Shown here: piece after piece, positions 46,026 through 58,054 of the stretch | Numbering within the stretch: position 1 is the first letter of the stretch | Layout: the number at the start of each line of letters is the position of its first letter | Origin: Nageia nagi | Taxonomy: Eukaryota; Pinophyta | Direction of reading: 5' to 3' | Assembly (NCBI GenBank): GCA_050084985.1 | Contig: JBITNC010000001.1 | Location: 29,078,001 to 29,142,000 of the forward strand | DNA length: 64,000 nucleotides | Translations under genes and position numbers: made by a program | Notes under the pieces: generated by a model | What the model saw: the letters and a program-made list of their open reading frames with translations, nothing else | Database searches by the model: none | What the model was told of the DNA's origin: nothing

Positions 46026-46690
46026 AATGCAATATTGGGATAGAGTAAATAAGAGAGAAGAAAGAAAGAAAGTAAGAGAGTTTTCTTCAAATAGATACAA
46101 TGAAGATGAAAACTTTTTATATATTTGTGAAGTAAGAAATATCTAGTTTGAGACTCATTACTTTGCCAAATACAATCATTAACCATAATTAGCTTCAATG
46201 TATATGAAGTAGTTATTTAACTAGAAGTCATGAAGAGTCTTCAAGAGCCTGCATACTCAAAGTAAGTAGCCTGTAATCTCAAAGAAACCTACAAGTCAAA
46301 AATATCTCAAATAACAAGATCAATTAGATGTAACATATTCATATCAACAAAGATAGATGAATAAAAAAAATGCCATCATAAACTGATCAATGGTGGATTA
46401 TAAGTCATCACAAAGATGCCAAATCAAAAACTCATAATCACTTACTATATATAAAATATGTGTTAATTACAAAATAGATCATATAAAAAATGCACGTACA
46501 AGTTCTTCACATATGGATAACTAAATAGTGCCAAAAGACACATACGAGTTACAGAAATTAACTTACCATGAAGGTACAATAAATTAAACACTATACAACA
46601 TAAAATCTTCCTAAAGGTGAAGTTGTTATCACAAAAATTAATTCAACATAATAATTCAAGAATTCAAACTTTGCTCCTCCTTTAAGGCAA
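46026..46690 (-). other. 3' non-coding region of the Copia element
   Basis: No frame. It matches, inverted, the region at 1-673 before the left-hand LTR, which identifies both as the same family. Confidence 0.7.
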
Positions 46691-47950
46691 CTTTACCAAC
46701 CTGATAGCATCCTTAAGCTTATAGTATTGAGCTTTCAAGAGGGGTTTGGTGAACAAATCAATGGAGTTCAAGGTAGAGGGACAATACTCTAGGTGTATGA
46801 TGCCATCAAGAACCTTCTCCCTCATAAAATGGGTATGGATTTCTATATTTTTTTTCTCTAATAGAACATAAAATTCTTAACCAAAGAAATAGTCAATTGA
46901 TTATCTAAAAAAATCAAAGATGAGCCAGCTTGCTCATATCTAATTTTTTTTAGAAGATGCCTTAACCAAATAGCTTCTTGGGTTGCAATATATATGGTAC
47001 AATATTTAGCTTTTATGGTAGAAAAAAAATAGTAGGATACTTCTTAGAATCCCAAGAGATAGTACTTGAACTAATGCTAAACACATATGCAGAGGTTTAT
47101 TTCTTATCATCTCTATCTCCCCTATAGTTAGAATCTAAGAATCTAGAGAGAATAAATGAAGGTAATTTAAAATACTTGAGAGTAAGATCTTTAGTCTTTG
47201 CAACATACCTTAGAATTTTTTTAATAGCATTGAGGTGCTCAACATATGGTTTCTACATGAATCATGCCATCAAATTCACTGCAAAGGTAATATCTAGCCT
47301 AGAAATAGTCAAATATAGAAAACTACCAATTAATTGCTTGTAAGCTGTAACATTAGCTAAGTGAGAGTTGGAGCTTAGATAAATAGTGATTCCAGAAGAG
47401 AATGAGATCATATCATATCTATATTTCTCTATTACAAATTTTTGTAAGATGTCTAATATATATTTAAATTAATTAAGATAAGTACAATCCTTGTATTGAT
47501 ACACTTGCATTCTAAGATAGTAGTGCAAAAGATCAAATCAATCATCTCAAATGTTACTTTAAATTTAGATATGCACTCTTAAATGTTTTTTTCATTATTT
47601 TCAACTATTAAAAGATCATCCATATAAAGGATAATCAATACCATGTATTTTCTTTGATTGAACACATATAGATCGGAGTTAAAAAAACACTTGAAGAATT
47701 CAATATCTACAAAGTACCTAAAAATCTTTTTATACCAAGCTCTAGGTGTTTGCTTAAGTCTATATAATAACTTCTTTAGTTTGCATACAAAATACTCTTT
47801 ACTTCTTAAAATGAACCCTTCTAGTTGATTCATTAAGATCTTTATATCTAAGTCATAATTAAAAAATGCACTCTTAACATCAAGTTGAAAAATTTTCTAT
47901 CTTTGAGCTATAGAAAGAGCAAGGATAATTCTCATAGTAGGCATATTTGC
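46691..47950 (-). pseudogene. Copia reverse transcriptase and RNase H remnant
   Basis: The minus strand reads RT motifs MNQLEGFILRSKEYFVCKLK then KLLYRLKQTPRAWYKKI (47,833-47,720), and YMDDLLIVENNEKN (47,625-47,580) with the YxDD catalytic pair. RNase H follows: SGDRDDKK (about 47,115), AYVFSISSSTISWDSKK (47,095-47,040), KAKYCTIYIATQEAIWLRHL (47,015-46,955) and DNQLTISLVKN (46,915-46,880). In these the EAEY glutamate is Lys (KAKY). Stops between blocks. Confidence 0.85.
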
Positions 47951-48059
47951 CATGGAAACAAAGGTTTTTTCACAATCTACACCATATTTCTAATCAAAAA
48001 TTTTAGCTACTAACCTTATCTTGTATTTCTCAATATCTCTAATAGAATTAAACTTGACC

Positions 48060-49605
48060 TTGAAGATCCACTTATTGCCAATCACATTCTTCTCATTGGA
48101 ATAAATAACCAAATTCTAAGTTTTTTTTATAAGTGTCTCATACTCCACTTTCATAGCTTCTATCTAGCACTCATGCTTAGAAGCTTCTTTGAAGGTTGAG
48201 GGCTCATGTTGTTGTCAATCTTAAAAAATAAAGATTTGTTAAAGGTCATGCTCCTTGTTACCCTTTGTGTTGGAGAATTTTGTTCTTGAGGTGACTTATC
48301 TAGATCAATATCTAACCAGCTAGATGCAAATAAAGAGTCCTCTATATCATCAAAATTCTTATTAAAAGTAAATTCTTCAAGTTCATTAAACTTTACATCC
48401 TTTGAAACAAACATGATTTTGTAGGATAGAGAGTAGATCCTACAGCCTCTATGTTGATTGTCATAACCTACTAAGATACATTTTTTAGCCTTTTATCTAA
48501 CTTCTTTTTTTTTTTTTAAAATAATATAGGAGAATGCTTCAAAACCAAACACCCTAAGGTGTGAAATGTTAGGTTTTCTTTCTAACCATACCTTAAAAGG
48601 AGTTTTACCTTGAGTAACTTTTGTAGGACATCTATTCAAGGTGTAAATAGTAGTGCTTACTGCTTCACCCCGTAAGAAATGAAAAAGATTACCCAACATG
48701 CATCTAGCCATTTCTATAATTGTTCTATTTTTCTTTTCAACAATACTATTCTACTAAAGAGTATAAGGAATTATAAACTACCTCTTGATTCTATACTTAA
48801 CATAATAGTTATTGAACTCATTACTATTATATTCTCTCCTATTATTTGATCTCAACATTTTAATTTTAAAGTTAGTTTGATTCTCAACAAAGATTTTAAA
48901 AAAATTTAAAACTCTCAAAAGTTTGATCTTTGTGCTCAAGTAGATATCTAAAGGTCATATTAGTAAAGTTATTAATGAAAGTCAAGACATAAGATGCTCC
49001 TCTAAGTGATTTAATCTGAAATGGACTCATCAAATTTGAATGCACAAGTTGAAAAGTTTGCGATGCTCTTGTTACCTTATCTTTTTCAAACTTTTGCTCA
49101 TGCATCTTATCGAGGATGCACTTTTCATATAAATAAATTAAAGGTGAAATAAAAGGTAAAGCTTCTATAAGTTCTTGGTCTTTCATGATTTGAATACTCT
49201 TATAGTTAAGATTCTCTAAATATTAGTGTCAAAGATTACCTCTAGAACACACACTTGTGATAAGACATATCTTTGATGGAACTTTATTCATAAAGTAGAG
49301 ATCATCTTTTATTAACCCTTTAACCAATGTGGTATGTCCTTTTTTAATGCACTAAGATTGAGAGTTGAACTCAAATGAGTACCCTTTCCTAGCAACTTGG
49401 ATCATGAAGAGAAGATTCATCCTAAACTTAGGAACATAGAGCACATTATCAAGAACCTTCTCAAGAATCAATAAACTTTCATTGCTTGGAATTTAAGGGT
49501 AGAGTTATCATCTATCACAATCACATCTTTCCTATACTTGTGAAAGTTCTCAAACTTATTTTTTTAAAGCATAGGTGATTAATGCAACCAGAATCAACAA
49601 TTCAA
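48060..49605 (-). pseudogene. Copia protease end, GAG-pre-integrase and integrase remnant
   Basis: Minus strand: protease IVDSGCINHLCF (49,602-49,565), with the DSG catalytic triplet intact. GAG-pre-integrase traces lie at 49,250-49,080. Integrase core VHSNLMSPFQIKSLRGASYV and LTFINNFTNMTFRYLLEHKD (49,050-48,920) follow, where the first catalytic Asp is Asn (HSN) and FIDD is FINN. TIYTLNRCPTKVTQGKTPF (48,655-48,598) and HLRVFGFEAFSYI lie at the C-terminal side. The 48,414-48,160 frame (MFVSKDVKFNELEEFTFN) is the linker before RT. Confidence 0.85.
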
Positions 49606-49639
49606 TTAGATAAAAAAATAAGAGATAAGGAGTAGAGTG

Positions 49640-50609
49640 CTATAGCAAAACTAGCTTGAATATTCTTGTTTCCTTTAAATTTTTTTACATCTCTATTATC
49701 TTTATTATTTTTCTATCTCTTCTTTTTGTAGTAATCAACTTCTTTGTGACCTTAGATGCCATAATAGTTACAATTAGCATCAAACATTTCCTTAGGATAT
49801 AAATTATTTGCTTTTCCTTTTCCAGCTCTTTGCTTGAAGTGGTTGTTGTTGTTATTATTTTTGGTACTATTGTTGTTGTTCCTATTGTTATTGTTACCAT
49901 TACCTTTTTTTTCAAAGTTTTTGAAGAAAAAAGGATAAGATAAATTTTGATAGTTGAACTTCTTTTTGAAAGGAATTTTGGTTGCTCCAAGAGTAATATT
50001 ATTATGCTTAGAAGAAGAAATCAACACCTTTTTGTTAAGGGTTTCTTTATACTTCAAAAGGAGCCTAAAAAGATTCTCAAGGGAGAAGATTTATCCTTCA
50101 TTATCAAGCTTTATTTCCATGACTATTATAATTTTTTTAAAATTTGAAGAAAGTTTTTAAAAAATAATGAAAACCATGAACTCATCATTGATCCAATTGC
50201 ACCCACAACTAACAAGTTAGCTCCTTAGGTCAATGATTTTGTTCAAGTAGATAGCCATATTTTTATCTTTCCCTTAACTAGATGAAAGCAATTTTTAAAG
50301 AATGGTAAACCTTCTTAAAAACTTTGAACCAAGGTATATTTGATTAAGCTTATCCCAAGCTTATTTTGCTAAGGTTGAAGAAGAAATCATCAGAAACATA
50401 TCATCTAAAATTGTACGAAATATCATGGAGGTTGGAAACTCATTTTTTATGTTGTAAGCCTCTAGTGTCTTCTCATTTATAGGAGGTACAAGGTTTTCAT
50501 TCACTATTTTTCAAAGCTTCCTTACCTGTAATTCAGCTCTCATCTATAGTTTTCAAATTCTAAAATTAGAACCATCGAGAATGTATTTGGGTAAAAATGA
50601 GTCTCCCAT
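49640..50609 (-). pseudogene. Copia gag remnant
   Basis: Starts at a Met on the minus strand (50,609), MGDSFLPKYILDGSNFRI, followed by LDDMFLMISSSTLAK*AWDK, the UBN2-type gag. An Asn-rich low-complexity run (49,910-49,830) precedes the zinc knuckle CNYYGIKGHKEVDYY (about 49,770-49,730), in which two of the three cysteines of CCHC have become Tyr (consistent with G-to-A change). Several in-frame stops. Confidence 0.8.
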
Positions 50610-53212
50610 TTGCTACACAAGAATGTAAAAATAATAAGTATGTGGTTCAATAAATAACATTATATATTAAATTTTAACCAAGTAATACATGTTACATTTA
50701 ATTAACTAAAAAATGCTTGATTTGATTCACTAGTGTAAAGGTTTTACAACTTAAATAAAAATCCATGTATCCAAATACATTTTTCATCTCAATAACTGTA
50801 GATGTAAAGTGACATTATTGATGCTTGTTTTCTTATCTAAAATTAGGTCTTCATCTAGATGCTTGCATAAGAGGAGCCTAAGTACTACCAATTCTCAACT
50901 AGTTTACCTTGGTCAATATTATACTTTCTCATAATAGAGAAGTACCTACTATTTTCTAAGGTTATGATATTTATTGGATTGATCAAGTTATTAATCTTGA
51001 TTAAGTTTCAAGTTATCCTTCTAAGTTATTAAGATAATCCTCGAGTTGACGTGTAGACATGTGGTAGCACTACACATATGCATGTCCACCTATTGAAGTT
51101 ATACCTAAAACAACATAGGACTTAAGTGCAATTAAAAAGTACAAACTTTTCATCATTTGGATTATCGAACTTAAAGGTTTCAGTTCATGTGTCCTCACTT
51201 CATAGATCCCCAAACAAGTCATGTTGCAGAATGTACGTGTGTGGATGTGTTCAATTTAGGAGGTTTCTCATTTCAATATTTGCATTTTTGTTTGCATAAG
51301 CAAAAATGCTAAACATGAAGTAAAATGCATAACAATAAATATTATTCATTCATAATTTGAAACCTTAAGATTCCAATGGGTTTTGTTTACTAACCCCTAA
51401 AGGACATCTTTACATAGGTCCATAATTTGCATAAATTAACTTTGCAAGAAAAAATGATAAATACGTAAGCATAGGCATGCATTAATTCCATAAGTTACCT
51501 TTGTATAAAGGATAAATATTGAACATGCTTTTAAAATAAGTAAAAAGCATGCATCTTTTTAGCTCAAGAAATTTTAAGTCCTAAGCATGCATCGTATCCA
51601 TAGCTTGCTTATTTCTACTTATAGCATTGTATAAAAGATAAATTATTAAAAAAAAGACATAAGCATGCAAAAAACTAGATAAAAACTTAAGTAAAAAATT
51701 TATAGAAATTCTCCCTTTTTTACTTAAGGTTTTATCCTTTAAAGACAGCATACTAGAATTTTTTTTTAAATACTTGCATGCCAAAAACAATTCCCCCAAA
51801 AAATTTTCTCCACCTATTGTTTACTTAGAAAAAATGCTTAGGTAAACAAAATAATTTTACTTGAGTGAAAAAAATACACTACAATTATTATTTCACCTTC
51901 ATAAAAGGTTATATTTCTAAAAAAAACTTCAAATGACCAAATTAAAGGAGTAATCATTGCTATGAAATTAATGTGGTAGATAAAAAGAACCACCCAAATG
52001 CACTAAATTGGTCTATCAAGTTTGTAAAGAATGTGGATACCCATTTAATGTTATTTGAAGTTTTTACTTCACGCAATCAGAGAACATCATAAAAAGAAAA
52101 GACTTAATTGATAAGAAAAAAAAAGCATTAATGGAGTGGTTGAGTAGGTAGATAATAGGGAGAAAACTAAATGACTAAGTGAGATAGGGAAGTTGGTAAA
52201 CCTAAAGGAGAGTAGCAAAGAGAAGGTTGAGCAGAGAGGAGCTAAGTGGGAGAGATTCCAAAGGAGAGTAGAGGAGACAATAGACATGCACATGGACAAT
52301 GAAAAAAAGACCTTCTCACAAGAGGAGTGGAATAAAAGGAAGAGAAATATGTAGGATAGAAGATCAACTCGAGTAGGAAGAGGAGCGTTATGGAATAATC
52401 CAAGGATTGCAAAGAGGTGATAAAAAATGGAGGTGCCACACAAGCAAAATGTTGCACACAGAGGTGAGTGCCATGGAGAAGAAGTGGTAGAGAGAGGGTG
52501 CAAAGGAGGGCATGCAGGAGTCAATTGGCCATGAGAAAACAAAAATATGAACATAGAGGTGGTCATATCGAGAGCCAGACTAGATTGGGAGCTACACTGG
52601 AAAGGTGGTCGATAGGTTGGATTAGGAGTTGTGCTGGTTAGGTGGTTACCAAGCTTGACAAAGAATTAAAAAAAAATAAAAATAAACCAAACCCTTTTAA
52701 AAAATTACTCCTTTGAATTTAAAAAAACTTTTATAATTGTAAAAAAATGTTATTTGTAATAAAACTATAGAGGTACCCTTCTCCTTTTGTGTATAATAAT
52801 AAAAAATGCTTTTAATGTAAGCAACATAGTGAGCAATTTTGGAAAAAAAATTACAAGTATCAAAATAGATATTAGTATAGACAAATAGGTTTCATCATAT
52901 AGCTAGTTCAAAGTATAATAAAAAAGAACTAGCTCATAGCACAAGAATTAGTTAGTGTTAATATTACACAAATTTTGTATACTAACCCCTCATTTATTAA
53001 AAGAGAGCAATTTTGATAATGCTAATCATATTCGCTTATAAAGGAGCTAACACATAGCAACTAATATGTTAGTAGCAAAATAAAATAATCCAAAAAAAAT
53101 AAAGAATGTTTATACCTTCACAATACTGTTACCTTAACAAGGATGTGAAAAAAAAAATCTCCAAGAAGTTGAAGAAGTGATTCCACACCAAGAAGAAAAG
53201 CTTCCATACCAA
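50610..53212 (-). other. Unusually long leader of the Copia element
   Basis: 2.6 kb between primer-binding site and gag start, with no recognised domain. At 51,800-53,100 it is A-rich on the plus strand and contains a purine-rich block (52,090-52,640). It may contain sequence acquired by the element or inserted later. Confidence 0.6.
52087..52566 (-). CDS. 159-codon hydrophobic open frame in the Copia leader (doubtful gene)
   Basis: Longest open frame in the window. It starts MTTSMFIFLFSHGQLTPACP and is Ser/Leu/Phe-rich throughout, because the coding strand is a pyrimidine-rich tract. Hydrophobic stretches could pass for membrane segments, but the absence of stops is expected from the skewed base composition alone. 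It sits on the sense strand of the Copia element, upstream of gag. No family recognised. I consider it more likely a compositional artefact than a gene. Confidence 0.2.
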   Translation of the reverse strand: MTTSMFIFLFSHGQLTPACPPLHPLSTTSSPWHSPLCATFCLCGTSIFYHLFAILGLFHNAPLPTRVDLLSYIFLFLLFHSSCEKVFFSLSMCMSIVSSTLLWNLSHLAPLCSTFSLLLSFRFTNFPISLSHLVFSLLSTYSTTPLMLFFSYQLSLFFL

Positions 53213-53224
53213 GCTCTGATACCA
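53213..53224 (-). promoter_or_regulatory. Primer-binding site, initiator tRNA-Met type
   Basis: Minus strand TGGTATCAGAGC, three bases after the 5' LTR end, complementary to the 3' end of plant initiator tRNA-Met as in most plant Copia elements. Confidence 0.9.
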
Positions 53225-53227
53225 ATT

Positions 53228-53725
53228 TGAAGGATTGAACTATAACATTAACAATCCTAATCAACCAACATCTTATGAAAGCTTACAAATAACATCTAAA
53301 TAACTCACAAAGCAATCTCACAAAGATAACTCAATATGTAAGTGGTTTCTCCAACTAGGAGTACATCCACTAACTAGATCTCACTTCATTCACAATATGA
53401 ACTCTTACAAATTTTCTAAACTTCTCTCCTAAACACTATCCTATAGCATAATTTTACTCCACAAATTGGTATATAATAATAAAGAGGGAGCCTTATATTT
53501 ATGGGCCAAAATCCCTCTTTGGATCACCCTTTTACCCAATGTACAAAGGCATGTCATGCACTCCCTTTTACCCAAGGGGCATGCTCATGACATGGAGTGT
53601 AGGATAAGTTACATTATCATATTCACTTAAATACTTAAGGTATCAAATGATACCCTTAAGTATTAATGAAATTACATAGAATATTATTACAAAACCTTTA
53701 CAATAATGCATTATACATTCCAACA
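53228..53725 (-). repeat. 5' LTR of the Copia element
   Basis: 498 bp, same ends as the 3' LTR. Where the two differ by transition, this copy mostly keeps C or G and the 3' copy has T or A. Confidence 0.95.
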
Positions 53726-53730
53726 ATGGT

Positions 53731-55339
53731 CAATTAAGAAAGGAGTGTCTTGATTCTCCTCCCTCTTAGTGCTCGACCCATGCACCAAAGGTCCATGAAG
53801 ATGCTCATAGCTTGAATATCAATGAAAGTAATCTATGATGAGATAATGATGAATTAACAATTAATGATGTAATATACCTCATTTGTATTATAGTTATGAT
53901 GTATTAATGTCCTTTGTAATAAGGGTATGAAAGTTTTGTCATTATCTTAGATGTTGACAAATGAAGTTTACGAAATGTATTCATCCTTCTTGTAGTTGAT
54001 TATTAATTTTAAAATGATCAATAAGGATTGTATTGTATTTATCTCTTGTTATTATAATGATTGGTAAATGAAAAGTAGGTGATTTTGTGTTTGGAAAATG
54101 CTAGCATTGTGAGTTAAATGAGTTTCTTTATGAACAACATTATAATTATTACATGTTATGATTAATGCTTTAATTAGATAGAAATAGGAATTAATATTTG
54201 GTTTTATGAAAATGTTTAATGGGTATTACAAATTATTAAGCGTTAATGAAAATAATGAAGCATATAGTCCTATAGAAGTAGGTTATTAATCCAGATAAAT
54301 ACAAAATTATCCCAACAACTTAGAATCAATCCCAAATTTGAACTAAGGTTCCAAATGATAATTCATGACCATTTGGGATAGTTTAGGGACTCTTGGGATC
54401 AAAATGGGTACAAATGGGACCCAATGGGACTAAATGGGATCGTTTGGGATCCTTTGGAATAAATATGGAGTTTTTTAGATCATAAGGTCAAGATATCTAA
54501 TGATCATGGTTTAAAGGATAAAACCTAATCTAACTTAGAATTAGAATATAGAATTACTCGACCAAAAGAACTTTTAGAATGAAGCAATAATGTAATAAAA
54601 TGGTAGAGAACCTTTTCCAAGTAAACCTACATTGCTAAATGATAAACAAAAGAAATATCCCTTATGTGAGGACCACTTAGTGCTGCATTACTTTTGTAGC
54701 AATAGTGGCTATACCTTACCTCATGATTTGCTACTTTACATATGCATGAAGAATTTAAAAAAATAGAATGTGATATAATGCATATGGGTTAAATAGAATT
54801 ATGTGATTTTCTAAGTAAGCCTATAACTGAGACTTTCGATATACACCTTGTGGGTAAAGATGAATGGTGTTAAAACCTAGAACTTGTATTGTGCATGTTG
54901 TCTTGTACCCTCTTCACTATTTGAGAACATTAGTTTATGGTTAGTAGGCAATGGGTGGTTCTTTTTATAAACACATTTAATAATAAATTAGACTAAACAA
55001 CTACTTGAGGATATTGTTTAATATCCATGGCTCCTCAAGTTATGGGCACAAGGATGCCAAACCATATGGTGAGCCTAGCTAATAGTTATGGGCAGGCTAG
55101 TGACTCATATCATTCGATCGGTGGGTCAAATGAGGATAGTAATCATAAAAACTACTATTACCATAATCTTGCCATGTGAGTGTTGAATAACCTATTAGCA
55201 TATCAAGCTCATGTGGGATCACTTGGTTCATTCCTAGAATATCGAGTGCTAAACTAAATAAATAAACATTAGGTTTGAAATTTAGAGATTTGGTTGAAGG
55301 AAATAAGTGGATGCATCACACTAAAGTTCTATGGTAATA
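53731..55339. other. No gene recognised
   Basis: AT-rich. A patch at about 54,365-54,470 repeats aaatgggac/tgggatc phrases (simple degenerate repeat). No frame or RNA gene supported. Confidence 0.45.
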
Positions 55340-55489
55340 AAAACCATCATCTTATTCTATATTAGGGTAATTAAATAATGTTTTCTAATATATCCTATGA
55401 GGGAAATTTTCAAATTACTCATAAAAACCATCGTTTATTATCTATATTAAGGTGGTTATAAATTGCCATATAAATTTTCCCTTGAATAT

Positions 55490-56620
55490 GATCTTGTTAT
55501 GATGGATGCTTCCAAAATCCACCTCACTTTTCAAGGGTAACCTATCAAAATAATGTCCTATTACACCTACTTAGGTCCTGCTTTCAACTTGGTCTCTTAA
55601 GTGTACTCTTGACATAGTTTGGTTGGGCTCGTATTGAGAGAGTTTTAGAAAATATACTCTCAAATCCATTTGCATAAAAATAAATATCCCTTGTTCCATC
55701 ATTTTGATCAAATTTGATGCATAACCCATGTAGTATTCCATGTTATCGTACTTCTAAATAGGATACATCACATGATTTCAACACCTTTATCTCAAAGAGA
55801 TACTCTCTCTTTATGCCCAAATCCTCCATTGAAATTGTAATTAAAGTCATTCATTATTGTTGTTATTTGGAAGCCACCATTATCCTATGATCCATAGGAT
55901 TAGATATCGATTGACTACCTCCCTCTCATCTCCTAAATAGGATCTCCAGTGCTTCTACCAAAGATATCAATAAAAGGATCATGAAGGAAATCTACTCAAC
56001 TTACCTAAGGATAACTTGGATTGAATCAAGAAAATTGGTTTCACCAATGCTTTTTCATTATCTTTAGGTTTACTTGAAATTAAAAATATCATCCTTGATT
56101 ACATAAAACTACCCCTATCATATGGTCTCCATTTTCATCTAAGCCAAATAAAGGTTTACTCACACCAACTATGTATCAATACATGCCACTATGTCCTTAA
56201 AGACAACATATATTCAAACTATGTGGTATGGAACTAAAGATTAAAGAGCATTTTATTTTCATATACCCAATATATTATGAAGTTCATGGTTGGTTCCATT
56301 CCTTATTCAAAGGTATTCACACATTGAAATCTTGGATGAATTACAAATACAAAAAATGCATCACACTTTATATAATAGAAGCCAGTCATCATAGATAGAA
56401 AGTGATTATTGACAGATCTCACAAAACGATGAGTTTCAAACCTATCACATCTTACTTTCATCTATAGGATAGTGTGAATTGAAAGTGCCACATGATCCTT
56501 GAATACTCTAGAAGGGTTACCTGTTGACATATTACTACTAAATCCATTAAGGTTTCTTCCTTAAATCACAATATCATGAGCTTATTTTTGACCTTAAATG
56601 CTAAAGGAGCCCCTTGACTG
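55490..56620 (+). pseudogene. LINE ORF2 fragment, region after reverse transcriptase
   Basis: The plus strand reads ASKIHLTFQG*PIKIMSYYTY then LGPAF (about 55,508-55,590), the post-RT TFxGxPIExVxxYxYLG motif, and later SIGLDIDCLPPSHLL (about 55,900-55,945) and INKRIMKEIYSTYLRITW (about 55,965-56,020). These match the order of motifs downstream of RT in the LINE type seen at 14.9-16.4 kb, and the fragment starts almost exactly where that one stops. Many stops and shifts. The repeat at 55,340-55,480 that precedes it resembles 16,500-16,710. Confidence 0.6.
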
Positions 56621-56677
56621 TATATTGTATTTAACACTCTTCTTATTTACTTCATTTTATACATACTATTTTTTATT

Positions 56678-56810
56678 TACTATTTATTATACATTTACTT
56701 CCCACTTTTATATTTATTATTTTTTATACTATTTATTATATATTTACTTCTCACTTTTATATATCTATTATATTATATTTATCACTTTCTATTATATATT
56801 TACTCTTTAT
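56678..56810. repeat. Degenerate 49-bp tandem repeat
   Basis: tactatttattata.atttacttc recurs with period 49 (starts 56,678 and 56,727, plus a degenerate third copy). Very AT-rich. Confidence 0.65.
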
Positions 56811-57985
56811 TCATATCAGATATTTCATTTGCTTATTAGCAAAATATTATCTATCTTTAAGTTCCACCCATTCTTTTGTAAAATTATCATAGTTTTAAGA
56901 TAAGATTAATTTTACATATAATATTTTTATGAACCAAATTATCTTTCATTCTCTTATGAGTTTTTTGAAAATACTTTTGCATTTAAATTAGCTTAAAACC
57001 TAGGTGCATAACCATGAAAAGTCAAACTAAGCATGGAATGATAGGGTTAATTAACTTATGAAAATAAGCAATATTTTTCTTATCTCACAGCAAAAATCAA
57101 CAAAAAGAAGTATGTAAATAATAATAATATTGAAAAAAATATAAAATATTTGATAATAATAAGAATTCTAAATTGTAGTCACCACTTCAAGAGGTTGTAT
57201 CTCCAAACCACTTCGAGAGGGTCAATATTTGTATCTTACATATATGGATGGAATGAAATAAATAATATTATATATGCTTCTTTAGGCCATTTCACATTCT
57301 AATTTATAGATAATTTTACATTGAGCATTAATTTTTAAGGTTCATGGTCGACTAATCCTAAATAATAAGCTTGAATTAATCAAGTACAATTCTAGAATAT
57401 ATTGAGGTTGTTCCATACTCTCTCCCTTTGGAAAGATTTATACTTAAAGTTGTAAACTTTTGAAATATTTGCATTGGTTCCCAAATAATGTCTTCATCTA
57501 AAACATTCTTTTTATTGATGGTACTTTAAGCATCGAACAATACATTGAATTCCTTTCTTGCTCCTTTAGTACTTTGGATTTTAGCATGATTTTCCTTTTC
57601 TCATTCAACTTTATAAGCTTCCTTTGCACTTCCACTTTTTACATAAACATATATTTCAAATAACATATATACAAAATATTATGCATCTTGGAATTTAGGG
57701 GATGTCCAAATTGATATGCTACTTCTTCCAACTTTCTTAACATCTTGTACATGACATAAACATTTAGACTCAACTTTTTCTCTATTATTAATTTAATCAA
57801 TTATAGAAGGGGTTGTTTGTCCATATAATTCTTCAAATGGATATATATTTGTAGATAAATGGTAAACTATATTATATCACCATTCTTCTAATGATATCCA
57901 TTTCACCCATTGGTGTTGTTAAGTATCTTAAGGAAGTTCTCAAATATTTATTTTCCATATGAATGAATGAATCATATCTTTTAAT

Positions 57986-57986
57986 C

Positions 57987-58053
<67 letters not shown>
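57986..58053 (+). repeat. (AT)n(GT)n microsatellite
   Basis: A short AT run is followed by about 27 GT repeats (57,998-58,053). Confidence 0.95.

Positions 58054-58054
<1 letters not shown>

Larger units (their letters stand above)
45548..53725 (-). mobile_element. Complete (inactivated) Copia LTR retrotransposon, 8,178 bp
   Basis: Both LTRs are present (53,228-53,725 upstream and 45,548-46,016 downstream on the minus strand), flanked by the 5-bp target duplication ATGGT (45,543-45,547 and 53,726-53,730). A primer-binding site (53,213-53,224) and a polypurine tract (46,017-46,025) are correctly placed. Order gag, protease, integrase, RT, RNase H on the minus strand is the Copia order. All frames are broken by stops and shifts, so it cannot move by itself. 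The LTRs differ at roughly 38 of 469 aligned positions plus a 29-bp indel, so the insertion is old. The non-coding leader between primer site and gag is about 2.6 kb, far longer than usual. Confidence 0.95.

Noticed and set aside
49947-50160. Two overlapping plus-strand frames opposite gag
   Set aside because: Antisense shadows of the Copia gag region.
56598-56903. 101-codon Tyr/Phe-rich frame
   Set aside because: Produced by the AT-rich 49-bp tandem repeat; composition artefact.
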